Below are positions 41,746 to 50,315 of a DNA stretch of 64,000 nt, in pieces (the first letter of the stretch is position 1; the number at the start of each line of letters is the position of its first letter). Both the position numbers and the translations under genes were made by a program. The DNA comes from Acidobacteriota bacterium (GTDB lineage: Bacteria; Acidobacteriota; Blastocatellia; Pyrinomonadales; Pyrinomonadaceae), in contig JAFDVJ010000018.1 of assembly GCA_018269075.1 (NCBI GenBank), positions 100,412-164,411 of the forward strand, written 5' to 3'. The notes beneath the pieces were generated by a model. It searched no databases, was not told the DNA's origin, and was given only the letters and a program-made list of their open reading frames with translations.

Positions 41746-43680
41746 ATGAAAATTTACGGATGGGCGTTTGCCGTTCGCTCGGCAAACGCGAAACTAGAAG
41801 TGTATTCAAAATTGAAAAAATCCCTGCTGACCGGGCTTTCGCTGCTTTATCTGACGGCCGGACTGGCGGCATTCGCCGATTCGGCGCGGGCGGCGACCTT
41901 TACGGTCGTCAACACCAACGATTCCGGGGCCGGAAGCCTGCGGCAGGCGGTTCTCGACGCCAACGCGGCGGCCGGCGCCGATACGATCGAATTCGCTTTT
42001 TCGGGGCCGCAGACGATCGTTCTGACGAGCGGCGAGCTGGCGATTCCGGGCACCGTCACCGTCAACGGCAGCCCGCAGTTTCCGATCACGATTTCCGGCA
42101 ACAACAACAGCCGGATTTTTAACGGAAATTCGTCGAACTCGAACATCACGCTGAATTATCTGAACATCACCGGCGGCCGCGTCGCGCTCCCCTCGGGATC
42201 GAGCTTCGGCGGCGGCATCAGCAGCTTCGGCCCGCTCGTCGTCAACAACTGCGCGATTTACGGAAACACGGTTCTGAACGGTCCCGGCGGCGGCATTTAT
42301 TTCAACGACACGCTGGTGATGACGCGGTCGACCGTCAGCGGCAACACGGCGTCGGCCGGCGGCGGCGGCATCACTTCCGAATTCAACACCTCGGTCGGCG
42401 ACATCATCGATTCGACGGTCGCTTTCAACACCGCCGGCACGCTCGGCGGCGGCGTCCAGAACCAGACCGGGATTATGCGTGCCCGCAATTCGATCATCGC
42501 CTCGAATACCGGGACCGGCAGCCGGCCCGATTTCAGCGGCACGCTGACCTCGCAGGGCTACAACCTGATCGGAAATTCCACCGGCGCGAACATCATCGGG
42601 ACGATTCTCGGCAATCAATTGAACGTCGATCCGCTCCTGTCGCCGCTCGCCCTGAACGGCGGCGCGACGATGAACCACGCGCTCCCGCGCAACAGCCCGG
42701 CGATCGATGCGGGCGATCCGAACCGCCTGCAGTTCGCCGATCAGCGCGACACCGTGCGCGGTTCCGACGGCAATTCCGACGGGACGCGCGGCGGCGATGT
42801 CGGGGCCTACGAAAAGCTTAAAACCGCGCTCGATTTCAACGGCGACGAATTATCGGACATCGCGGTTCTGCGAAACGGCTCGATCAATTCGCTGGCCGGC
42901 GAAACGCCGAACGGGATCTCGAATCCGGTTTACTGGTTTTTCCAGACTTCGCCGACGACCTACAACTTCTCGGCCTTCGGCTTTACCGACGACAAGCAGG
43001 TCCCGGCCGATTACGACGGCGACGGCAAAACCGACATCGCCGTTTACCGGCCGTCCAACGGTACGTGGTATATTCTGGGCTCGCAGAACGGGATTTTCGG
43101 TTTTCGCTGGGGAATTTCGACCGACATTCCGGTGCCGGCCGATTACGACGGCGACGGCAAGGCGGACGTCGCCGTCTTTCGCGCCGGCGTCTGGTACATC
43201 CTGAAATCGCAGCAGGGCTACACCGGAACGGTTTCGCTCGGGCAGGCGGCCGACAAACCGGTGCCGGCCGATTACGACGGCGACGGCAAAGCGGACGTCG
43301 CCGTCTTTACGGGAACGAACTGGTCGATCATCAAAAGCGGATCAGGCCTGACCAACGACCTTTTCGGACTCTCCGGCGATATTCCCGTGGCCGCCGATTA
43401 CGACGGCGACGGCAAGGCCAACCTGGCCGTCTTCCGGCCGTCGAACCGGACCTGGTATTATGCCCGAAATTCCGGGGTTCCCGCCCAGAATTTTGAATCG
43501 CTGGCGTTCGGTTTGTCAACCGACGCGCCCGCGCCGGCCGACTACGACGGCGACGGCAAGACCGATATCGCGGTCTTCCGCAACGGCGTCTGGTATCTCA
43601 ACGAAACGCACCGCGGACTGCAAATCGCCTATTTCGGCGTCGTCGGCGACGTTCCGATCGCCAACCTGTACGCCCGCTGA
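41746..43680 (+). CDS. secreted choice-of-anchor Q beta-helix protein with VCBS repeats
   Basis: A 644-residue exported protein preceded by TGGAGGAAAT. A signal segment lies at about residues 25-50 (LTGLSLLYLTAGLAAFADSARA), so the translated start may be somewhat further in. Then comes a CSLREA-like opening (FTVVNTNDSGAGSLRQAVLDANAAAG; about 51-78), a parallel beta-helix with GGGI, NNCAIYGNT and STVSGNTAS (about 80-350), the DAGDPNRLQF...GDVGAYE end of choice-of-anchor Q proteins (about 330-365), and six VCBS blades (DYDGDGKTDIAVYRPSNGTW). It combines the two architectures of its neighbours at 15788 and 39161. Likely extracellular or outer-membrane anchored. Confidence 0.9.
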   Translation: MKIYGWAFAVRSANAKLEVYSKLKKSLLTGLSLLYLTAGLAAFADSARAATFTVVNTNDSGAGSLRQAVLDANAAAGADTIEFAFSGPQTIVLTSGELAIPGTVTVNGSPQFPITISGNNNSRIFNGNSSNSNITLNYLNITGGRVALPSGSSFGGGISSFGPLVVNNCAIYGNTVLNGPGGGIYFNDTLVMTRSTVSGNTASAGGGGITSEFNTSVGDIIDSTVAFNTAGTLGGGVQNQTGIMRARNSIIASNTGTGSRPDFSGTLTSQGYNLIGNSTGANIIGTILGNQLNVDPLLSPLALNGGATMNHALPRNSPAIDAGDPNRLQFADQRDTVRGSDGNSDGTRGGDVGAYEKLKTALDFNGDELSDIAVLRNGSINSLAGETPNGISNPVYWFFQTSPTTYNFSAFGFTDDKQVPADYDGDGKTDIAVYRPSNGTWYILGSQNGIFGFRWGISTDIPVPADYDGDGKADVAVFRAGVWYILKSQQGYTGTVSLGQAADKPVPADYDGDGKADVAVFTGTNWSIIKSGSGLTNDLFGLSGDIPVAADYDGDGKANLAVFRPSNRTWYYARNSGVPAQNFESLAFGLSTDAPAPADYDGDGKTDIAVFRNGVWYLNETHRGLQIAYFGVVGDVPIANLYAR

Positions 43681-43706
43681 CCCGAATCGGACGGGCTGAC
43701 GCATCG

Positions 43707-43812
43707 ATGGTTCGGGCCTTCCGGCCAACACCCGGGAGCCGGGGAAAATCCGCGGGAGTTCACGGTTTCCCGGCTCCGTTATTCGGGGTTGCGGCCGGAG
43801 CGCCCGAACCAT
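43707..43812. repeat. compound hairpin (nested inverted repeats)
   Basis: ATGGTTCGGGCCTTCCGGCC (43707-43726) is repeated inversely at the right end (to 43812) with two mismatches; inside, GGGAGCCGGGGAAA pairs with TTTCCCGGCTCC. It lies directly downstream of the VCBS gene and probably terminates it, but its nested form resembles REP/BIME elements. Confidence 0.65.
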
Positions 43813-43847
43813 TGGATTTTACGGGCGAATTGCAGTAATTTGTTGAT

Positions 43848-45080
43848 ATGAATATTATTGTTCGTTTCCTGCTGCTGGCGATTTTTTTGTTTCCCGTTCT
43901 TGCCCAGAAGCCCGTCAACGATCTGAAGCCGACCGTCATTCTGATTTCGCTCGACGGTTTCCGCTACGACTACGTCGATAAATTCGACACGCCGGCGATG
44001 AAGGCGCTCGCGCGCGACGGCGTCCGCGCGAAATGGATGATCCCGTCCTTTCCGACCAAGACGTTTCCCAATCACTACACGATCGCGACCGGGCTCTATC
44101 CGGCGCATCACGGCATCGTCGAAAACAACGTCTACGATTTCGGCACCGTCTTTTCGATGTCCAAACGCGAGGAGGTCCAGAACCCGCGCTGGTGGCTCGG
44201 CGAACCCGTCTGGGTGACGGCCGAGAAGCAGGGCCAGATCGCGGCCTCGTTCTTCTTTCCCGGTTCGGAAACGCCGATCGGCGGTCTGCGTCCGCATTTC
44301 TGGCGCACTTACAACGGCAGGGTTCCGCCCGAGATGCGCGTCGACAAGGTGCTCGGCTGGCTCGATCTGCCGGCCGACCGGCGGCCGACGATGATCACGC
44401 TTTATTTCAGCGACACCGACGACGCCGGTCACGAATTTTCGCCCGACGCCGAGGAAACCCGCTACGCCGCGCTCAACGCCGACCGCTATATCGAACGGCT
44501 GGTGAACGGCCTCAAAGCGCGCGGCATCGACGAAAAGGTCAACGTCATCATCGTCTCCGACCACGGGATGGCCGCCGTCGACCTGCGCAAAACGACCTTT
44601 CTCGACGATTATTTCGATTTCGAGCTGACCGAGCGGATGCTCTGGACGAGCGAGATCGTCCAGATCTTTCCGAAGCCGGGCAAGGAAGACGAAATTTTTT
44701 CCAAGATCGGGAAACTCGACCACGCGACCTGCTGGAAGAAGGCCGATATTCCCGACCGGCTGCATTACAAGGACGGCCCGCGCGTCGCGCCGATCGTCTG
44801 TTCGTCCGAGGAAGGCTGGCAGACGACGAGCCATAAACGCTACACCGATTACATCAGGGACATCGACGACCTGAGCCAGCCGCGCGGCGCGCACGGTTAC
44901 GACAACCGCTACCAGTCGATGCAGGCGACCTTTATCGCCCACGGCCCGGCCTTCAAACGCGGCTACGTCGCCGAACCCTTTGAAAACATCCAGGTTTACA
45001 ACATTATGTGCCGGGTTCTCGGCCTCACGCCCGCAAAAAATGATGGTCAGCTCGACCTCGTTCGTGATATGTTGAAATAG
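43848..45080 (+). CDS. nucleotide pyrophosphatase/phosphodiesterase (NPP family)
   Basis: A 410-residue alkaline-phosphatase-superfamily enzyme with a signal peptide (about 1-19, ending VLAQ). Metal ligand D36 is in SLDGFRYDY, the nucleophile is T72 in FPTKTFPNHYT, and the remaining ligands are in YFSDTDDAGHEFSP, VSDHGM and GAHGYDN. These are the NPP marks. It would act in the periplasm or outside the cell, cutting pyrophosphate or phosphodiester bonds in nucleotides or lipids. It starts 36 bp after the compound hairpin. The next gene is 46 bp downstream and likely co-transcribed. Confidence 0.94.
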   Translation: MNIIVRFLLLAIFLFPVLAQKPVNDLKPTVILISLDGFRYDYVDKFDTPAMKALARDGVRAKWMIPSFPTKTFPNHYTIATGLYPAHHGIVENNVYDFGTVFSMSKREEVQNPRWWLGEPVWVTAEKQGQIAASFFFPGSETPIGGLRPHFWRTYNGRVPPEMRVDKVLGWLDLPADRRPTMITLYFSDTDDAGHEFSPDAEETRYAALNADRYIERLVNGLKARGIDEKVNVIIVSDHGMAAVDLRKTTFLDDYFDFELTERMLWTSEIVQIFPKPGKEDEIFSKIGKLDHATCWKKADIPDRLHYKDGPRVAPIVCSSEEGWQTTSHKRYTDYIRDIDDLSQPRGAHGYDNRYQSMQATFIAHGPAFKRGYVAEPFENIQVYNIMCRVLGLTPAKNDGQLDLVRDMLK

Positions 45081-45126
45081 ACGCGGTCGGGTCTTCGGGC
45101 CCGATCCGGCATTTCCGAGCGACAGC

Positions 45127-45834
45127 ATGAGAGTATTTTTGATATTGATGACGATCGTCGCGGCCGCCGGCGCCGCCTTTGACGCCCGCGGCCAGATCAC
45201 CGCTTCCGGCGACGGACGCGTGACCGGCACGGTCACCGGCAAAAACCTGCCGCCTAATCCCCAGGTCAGCGACATCACGTCGGTCGATTTCCGGAACCTG
45301 ACCTATCCCAACCCGCTGGCGGTCGCCGGCGGCGCGGTGCTGACGCTGAAAAACGGCATCTCCAGCGGTGCGAAACCGAACCCGCTGATGACCTTCAAAC
45401 TCCGGAAAACCTATTTCTTCGACCTCACGGGCGACGGCCGCGAGGAAGCCGTCACGCATATTCTGGCCGACAGCTGCGGCGAGGGCTGCGATTCGCACAG
45501 CCTTTTTTTCATCCATACGGTCGAAAACAAGGAACTCAAGCTGCTCTGGCAGTTCGCGACCGGCGCGGAGGCACTCGGCGGGCTCAAGTCGATCAATTTC
45601 GACGAGGACACGATCACCGTCGAAACCTTCGGCCGCTGCGCGATGAAAAACGCGCTCGTGACGGCCGAATACGACGGCAAAAAACCGAAACAGGTGATTC
45701 CGGTCAACTACACGCGGTTCGAGTTCCGGCGCGGCGACTCGGGCTTTCTCCCCTTTTCTCAGGAAGTCCTGCCCTTTACCGAAAAAACGATCGCCGGCTA
45801 CCGCGCCCAGATCAGTTTCGGGACTCAGAATTAA
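45127..45834 (+). CDS. exported protein of unknown function
   Basis: A 235-residue protein with a signal peptide (about 1-22). Mature part: YFFDLTGDGREEAVTHILADSCGEGCDSHSLFF and TAEYDGKKPKQVIPVNYTRFEF, with a short VCBS-like DLTGDG loop and two Cys (CGEGC). It resembles the many small repeat-associated exported proteins here and may bind calcium. No family named. It is close behind the NPP gene. Confidence 0.7.
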   Translation: MRVFLILMTIVAAAGAAFDARGQITASGDGRVTGTVTGKNLPPNPQVSDITSVDFRNLTYPNPLAVAGGAVLTLKNGISSGAKPNPLMTFKLRKTYFFDLTGDGREEAVTHILADSCGEGCDSHSLFFIHTVENKELKLLWQFATGAEALGGLKSINFDEDTITVETFGRCAMKNALVTAEYDGKKPKQVIPVNYTRFEFRRGDSGFLPFSQEVLPFTEKTIAGYRAQISFGTQN

Positions 45835-45861
45835 GCTGACAGACCGCGCCGGCCGCGCCGC

Positions 45862-46752
45862 TTATTCGGCGTTGATCGTCAGGACGGCGATCTCCGGCGG
45901 CATCATAAAGCGGATCGGGAGGATGCTCGTCCCGACGCCGCTCGTGATGAAGATGTCCATATCGTGCTCGCGAACGTGGCCGTAGGAATATTTCTGGCCG
46001 TAGCTTGACGGGACGATCGGCGTGCCGATCAGCGGGAACCAGACCTGGCCGCCGTGCGTGTGGCCGGCGATCATCAGTTTGAAGTCGCTGCCGAGCGTTT
46101 TGTGATAGGCGAGCACTTCGAGGATGTCGGGGCTGTGCTCGAGGACGATGAAATCGCCCGCCGGTTCGTTTTCGGCGACCACTTTGCGGATGTCGGAGTC
46201 GAAGGTGAACCACGAATTGAGCTTGAGATGGTCCTTGAGGCCGAGGAGCCGGAATTTGACGCCGTCTTTTTCGATGACTTTGATCTGATTTTCGAGAACG
46301 ATGATCCCGGCCCGCTGGAGCTCGGGCCGTACGAGATCGTCGCCCCAGCCGCCGTCGTGATTGCCGAGCACCGCGTAGACGCCGTATTTCGCCCGAAATC
46401 CCCTGAGGTTATCGGCGATCGTCGGCATCGCCATCTTGAGCTGCGTGCGGTCGAATGTCGCCTTCGAGACGTAATCGCCGAGCAGCACGATCAGATCGGG
46501 ATCCTGCGCGTTGGCCGCCGCCACGAGCTGGCGGATCTTCTCTTCGGTAACGCCGCGCGAACCGCCGTGGATGTCGCTGATCGCGACGATCTTGAGACCG
46601 TTGAGCCGCGGATTCCAATTTTTGACCCGGACTTCCTGCTGATTGACGACGAGCGTGAAGGGCTCGATAAAATAGGCATAGGAAAGACAGATCACCCCGA
46701 CGATAAAAACCGGGATCGACCCGTATTTAACAAATTTCCAAAGTCTGCTCAT
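45862..46752 (-). CDS. membrane-anchored calcineurin-like metallophosphoesterase (YaeI-like)
   Basis: A 296-residue protein. The start at 46752 puts a transmembrane helix (about 8-30) at the N-terminus, preceded by a weak GAGAGGGACGGAAG site. The two-metal motifs are [24 protein letters not shown] and the closing GHTHGGQ. The family hydrolyses phosphoesters, including UDP-sugar and lipid A-precursor diesters (LpxH-related members). The anchor faces the periplasm, so the active site is probably external. A longer reading frame (46815) is possible but begins in sequence without anchor features. Confidence 0.9.
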   Translation of the reverse strand: MSRLWKFVKYGSIPVFIVGVICLSYAYFIEPFTLVVNQQEVRVKNWNPRLNGLKIVAISDIHGGSRGVTEEKIRQLVAAANAQDPDLIVLLGDYVSKATFDRTQLKMAMPTIADNLRGFRAKYGVYAVLGNHDGGWGDDLVRPELQRAGIIVLENQIKVIEKDGVKFRLLGLKDHLKLNSWFTFDSDIRKVVAENEPAGDFIVLEHSPDILEVLAYHKTLGSDFKLMIAGHTHGGQVWFPLIGTPIVPSSYGQKYSYGHVREHDMDIFITSGVGTSILPIRFMMPPEIAVLTINAE

Positions 46753-46864
46753 CGATACTTCCGTCCCTCTCAGTTCATTCCCCATCCAGAAACCGACCCG
46801 ACCGCCCGATTTCATTCACTTCGCCCAAACGCCCCGCGTTCTCCCCAGGCCCTTCACAACGAAC

Positions 46865-46897
46865 AATCCGAAATCCGCAATCCGAAATCCGAAATCG
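46865..46897. repeat. heptanucleotide repeat ATCCGAA (one variant unit)
   Basis: Four to five ATCCGAA units with one ATCCGCA variant, 19 bp upstream of the UbiD gene's stop. Fourth member of this array family. Confidence 0.85.
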
Positions 46898-46916
46898 CCC
46901 CCCTTCTGCTCCCGCC

Positions 46917-48674
46917 CTATTTCAATCCGAAATATTCCTTCCAACGGCTGTCGACCAGCCGGACGACGTCGGGGCGCGGTTCGACCGTCTTCGGATACCA
47001 GCTCTTCATCCGCGCGTCGATCAGGATCGGCGCGGTGTAGGCGATGTGGTTATGGACGACCTTCGCGCCCCGCGCGTAGATGTCGGTCGAGGGATTGAAA
47101 CGCGTCCACGTCGCCCACAGAAACTGCTCGGTCGACACGGCGTACTCGATCGAATCGTGAAGCACGACGACCTCGAAATCGTTGAAGTTGTTGTCCTTCG
47201 AGATCCGCTCGGCGAGCGATTTGTCCTTCTCGTACTCGGTTCCCTCAAGCACCAGACAGCCGCCGCAGAAGACTTTCGCCGCCTTGACGCCGACCGGCAG
47301 CGCGCCGTGAAACTCGCGCGCGAGCTCGCGCTTCTTTTCGCCGACGCCGACGAGCATCGCCTTCGACCCGTGGTTGATCTTTCCCGACGCATAATCGAGC
47401 GTGTCGAACGAAGTCCGGTCGAAGACGAAAAAGTCGCTCTCCCATTCGACGCGTTCGAGAATATATTCGAACAAAGTCTTGAAATCACGCAGGTTCTGCG
47501 CCTTATCGGTGAGCAGCAGGAATTTCGTCAGACTGAGCTGGCCCTCGCCGAGAATTCGAAAGCCCGCGCCGAGCGCCTCGCGCGCGTAACGTTCGCGGAC
47601 GACGGCCGCGGCGAGCGAGTGAAAGCCGGTCTCGCCGTAGCTCCAGAGATCGCGGACGGCCGGCATCACGAGCGGAAAGAGCGGCGACAGCAGTTCCTGC
47701 AGATAGTCGCCGATAAAGAAATCCTCCTGCCGCGGCTTGCCGACGACGGTCGCCGGATAGATCGCGTCCTTCCGGTGAAAGACCGCTTCGGCCTCGAAGA
47801 CCGGGTAATCGTGGACGAGCGAGTAATACCCGTAATGGTCGCCGAACGGGCCTTCAGGCCGCCTCATCTTTGGCGCGACGCGGCCGCAGATCGCGAACTC
47901 GGCCTCGGCGATCAGCCGGTGATGATGGCCGAGCGGGTTGGCGATCGTTTCGATCTTGCCGTCGGCGAGCACCGACGCGAGCACCAATTCCGGCACGTCT
48001 TCGGGGAGCGGCGCGATCGCCGCGAGGATCATCGCCGGCGGGCCGCCGAGAAAGATCGTCACCGGCAGGCTCTCGCCGCGCTGTTCGGCCTCGTAATAAT
48101 GAAAGCCGCCGCCCTTGCCGATCTGCCAGTGAATCCCGGTCGTCGTTTGGTCGTAGCGCTGGATGCGGTACATCCCGAGATTATGCTTGCCCGACGTCGG
48201 GCTTTCCGTGTAGACGAGCGGGAGCGTCACGAAATGGCCGCCGTCCTCGTGCCAGAGCTGCAGGAGCGGCAGCTCTTCGAGATTCGCCGGCCGGTCGCAG
48301 ACCTCGGCGACCGGGCCGCGCCGGACCTTTTTCGTGCCGAGCTTTAACGCCGAAAAGGCGAGGTCGCGGTAATTCCAGAGCTCTTTGGGTTTCGGCGGCA
48401 GCAGCACTTCGACCGCTTCGACCGCTTTTTTGACGAGCTCCTGCGGTTTTTTGCCGAACGCGAGGTCGATCCGTTTGGCGGTCCCGAAAAGATTCGTGAC
48501 GACCGGGTATTTCGAGCCCTTGACCCGTTTGAAAAGCAAGGCTTTTCCCTGTTCGTCGATGACGCGCCGGTGGATCTCGGCGATCTCCAGATAAGGATCT
48601 ACTTCGGCCTCGATCTCGACCAGATCGTGCTCGCGCCTGAGCAGTTCGATAAACGAGCGTAAGTTTCTGTGCAT
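46917..48674 (-). CDS. UbiD-family (prenyl-FMN) decarboxylase
   Basis: A 585-residue decarboxylase of the UbiD family. Supporting segments are the N-terminal FIELLRREHDLVEIEAEVDPYLEIAEIHRR, KHNLGMYRIQRYDQTTTGIHWQ (substrate/cofactor domain), EGPFGDHYGYYS (with the catalytic acid region), and KVVHNHIAYTAPILIDAR. UbiD enzymes use a prenylated FMN made by UbiX; no ubiX is in the window. Possible roles are the menaquinone (futalosine) or ubiquinone pathway or aromatic acid decarboxylation; context does not choose. The length is at the upper end of the family, with an extended C-terminal half. Confidence 0.93.
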   Translation of the reverse strand: MHRNLRSFIELLRREHDLVEIEAEVDPYLEIAEIHRRVIDEQGKALLFKRVKGSKYPVVTNLFGTAKRIDLAFGKKPQELVKKAVEAVEVLLPPKPKELWNYRDLAFSALKLGTKKVRRGPVAEVCDRPANLEELPLLQLWHEDGGHFVTLPLVYTESPTSGKHNLGMYRIQRYDQTTTGIHWQIGKGGGFHYYEAEQRGESLPVTIFLGGPPAMILAAIAPLPEDVPELVLASVLADGKIETIANPLGHHHRLIAEAEFAICGRVAPKMRRPEGPFGDHYGYYSLVHDYPVFEAEAVFHRKDAIYPATVVGKPRQEDFFIGDYLQELLSPLFPLVMPAVRDLWSYGETGFHSLAAAVVRERYAREALGAGFRILGEGQLSLTKFLLLTDKAQNLRDFKTLFEYILERVEWESDFFVFDRTSFDTLDYASGKINHGSKAMLVGVGEKKRELAREFHGALPVGVKAAKVFCGGCLVLEGTEYEKDKSLAERISKDNNFNDFEVVVLHDSIEYAVSTEQFLWATWTRFNPSTDIYARGAKVVHNHIAYTAPILIDARMKSWYPKTVEPRPDVVRLVDSRWKEYFGLK

Positions 48675-48735
48675 AAGTCGTTTCGTAAACTTCTATTCAA
48701 GCAAAGCGGCGGCCAAGTTACAAGTAGAAACGACC

Positions 48736-48766
48736 GGATGTCGGAAGCCGGATGTCGGATGTCGGA
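48736..48766. repeat. heptanucleotide repeat GGATGTC (four units, one variant)
   Basis: GGATGTC, GGAAGCC, GGATGTC, GGATGTC and a partial unit in tandem. Related in pattern (GGATxxC) to the GGATTTC arrays and the two GGATGGC units at 54928-54941. Confidence 0.75.
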
Positions 48767-48787
48767 GTTTTGAGGGGAGCGATGTTC

Positions 48788-48873
48788 TGAGTTCCGCCTT
48801 CAGGCGGCCCCGCGCCGCGCCCTGAAAAACGATTGAGGGCGCGGGAAAAAGGGCCGCCTGAAGGCGGAACTCA
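48788..48873. repeat. 86-bp element with 23-bp perfect inverted ends
   Basis: The two ends (48788-48810 and 48851-48873) are perfect complements and each is internally palindromic around TTCA (CCGCC-TTCA-GGCGG). A second inner stem (CCGCGCCCT / AGGGCGCGGG) closes the middle. It lies 6 bp before the 3' end of the M16 gene at 48879, so it can serve as its terminator. Confidence 0.8.
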
Positions 48874-48878
48874 AAACT

Positions 48879-50315
48879 TTATTTCCAGTCGGCGGCTTTG
48901 ACGACCTCGATCTTCATATTCGGAAAGCGTTTCGCGAGATCGTCCTTGAAGATTTTATAGTCGCCGACGATGATCATATCGCCGCCCTTGAGATAATCGC
49001 CCGCGAACTTTTTGATCTGCGTGGCCGTGACGGCGTTGACGCCGGGGATAAAATCGTTGAGCTCGGTCGTCGACAGTCCGAACGTGTAAAGCTCGGCGAC
49101 GCGGTCGGCGATGCCGGCGGTCGTTTCGAGATCGCGGCCGAAATCGCCGTTGAGCACCAGTTTGCGCGGGCCGAGCTCGTCCGCTTTGACGTCGTCTTTG
49201 ATCAGCCGTTTGATTTCCTCCTCGACCAATTGCGCGACCTCGGCGGCCGATTCGTTCTTGGTCTGCGTCCGGGTGGAAAAGTTCGACTGCGCCGAATGCC
49301 AGAGGAAAACGCTGCCGGCGCCGTAAGAGAGGCCGCGTTTGATCCGGATTTCCTGGTTGAGCCGCGACGAATAGCCGCCGCCGAGGACGGAATTGAGCAC
49401 GCTCGCCGGGAAATAAACCGTTTTGTCCCGGCGGTAGAGCGCTTCGAGCCGCCGCACGTAGTTGACCGACGCCTGACCCGAATCGGGCAGATCGACGACC
49501 AGCAGCCGGTTGATGATCTTCGAGCCGTCGGCCGGCTGCGGGACATAAGTTGAGTCACCGACCATACTCGACAGTGTCTTGTTCCAGCGCCCGAAATACT
49601 TTTGGGCCAGCGTTCCCGCCCGCGCGGGCGTGACGTCGCCGCTGAAGATCAGGGTCGAAAACATCGGGTAGTAGTTCTTCTTGTGAAAATCGACGACGTC
49701 CGCCCTCGTCAGGCCCTTCAGGCTGTCGGGCGTGCCGCCGGCCGGATGCTCGCCGAGGCTGTAGGTCGATGCGACGTAGTTCGCCAGAAATCCGGGCTGT
49801 TTGAGATTGTAGGTCAGACCGTCGAGCGTCTGCGATTTAAGGAGATCGAGCTCGTCCTGTTTGAACGATGGATTCAGAACGACGTCCGCGAGGATCGCCA
49901 TCGCGGCGTCGAGCTTGTCGCTCATCACGGTGATCGTGACGAACGAATTGTTCCAGCCGGCGGCGGCGTTGATCGACCCGCCGAGAAACTCCATCGCCTC
50001 GGCGATCTGGCTCGCCGATTTCGTCTTCGTGCCCTTGGTCAGCATCGAGGCGGTCAGGTTGGCAAGCCCCGCCTTTTCCTTTGCTTCCACATTCGCGCCG
50101 TCGTTCAACAGAAACTGCACCGTCACGAGCGGGACGTTTTTGCGTTCGACGGTCGCGACCCGCAAACCGGTCGGCAGCCTCTTCTCGACGATCAACGGGA
50201 TCTTCGTCTCGCGCGGCGCGGCCGGCGCGGGCGGTTTTTCGGTCTGCGCGAAAACGGCCCCGAACGACAGGCTCAACAGGCCGAGCAGCATCATAATTCT
50301 CTCAACTTTTATCAT
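48879..50315 (-). CDS. M16-family peptidase-like protein without the zinc motif
   Basis: A 478-residue exported M16 homologue (signal peptide about 1-23). The place of the zinc motif HxxEH reads GLANLTASML, so the metal site is missing. The C-terminal half keeps the R/Y substrate-gate pair, SSRLNQEIRIKRGLSYGAGS. It directly abuts the active M16 gene upstream (stop codon and ATG touch), and the two probably form the heterodimer seen in mitochondrial processing peptidase-type and PqqG/pitrilysin-like bacterial pairs. It binds substrate or completes the active-site chamber. Confidence 0.92.
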   Translation of the reverse strand: MIKVERIMMLLGLLSLSFGAVFAQTEKPPAPAAPRETKIPLIVEKRLPTGLRVATVERKNVPLVTVQFLLNDGANVEAKEKAGLANLTASMLTKGTKTKSASQIAEAMEFLGGSINAAAGWNNSFVTITVMSDKLDAAMAILADVVLNPSFKQDELDLLKSQTLDGLTYNLKQPGFLANYVASTYSLGEHPAGGTPDSLKGLTRADVVDFHKKNYYPMFSTLIFSGDVTPARAGTLAQKYFGRWNKTLSSMVGDSTYVPQPADGSKIINRLLVVDLPDSGQASVNYVRRLEALYRRDKTVYFPASVLNSVLGGGYSSRLNQEIRIKRGLSYGAGSVFLWHSAQSNFSTRTQTKNESAAEVAQLVEEEIKRLIKDDVKADELGPRKLVLNGDFGRDLETTAGIADRVAELYTFGLSTTELNDFIPGVNAVTATQIKKFAGDYLKGGDMIIVGDYKIFKDDLAKRFPNMKIEVVKAADWK

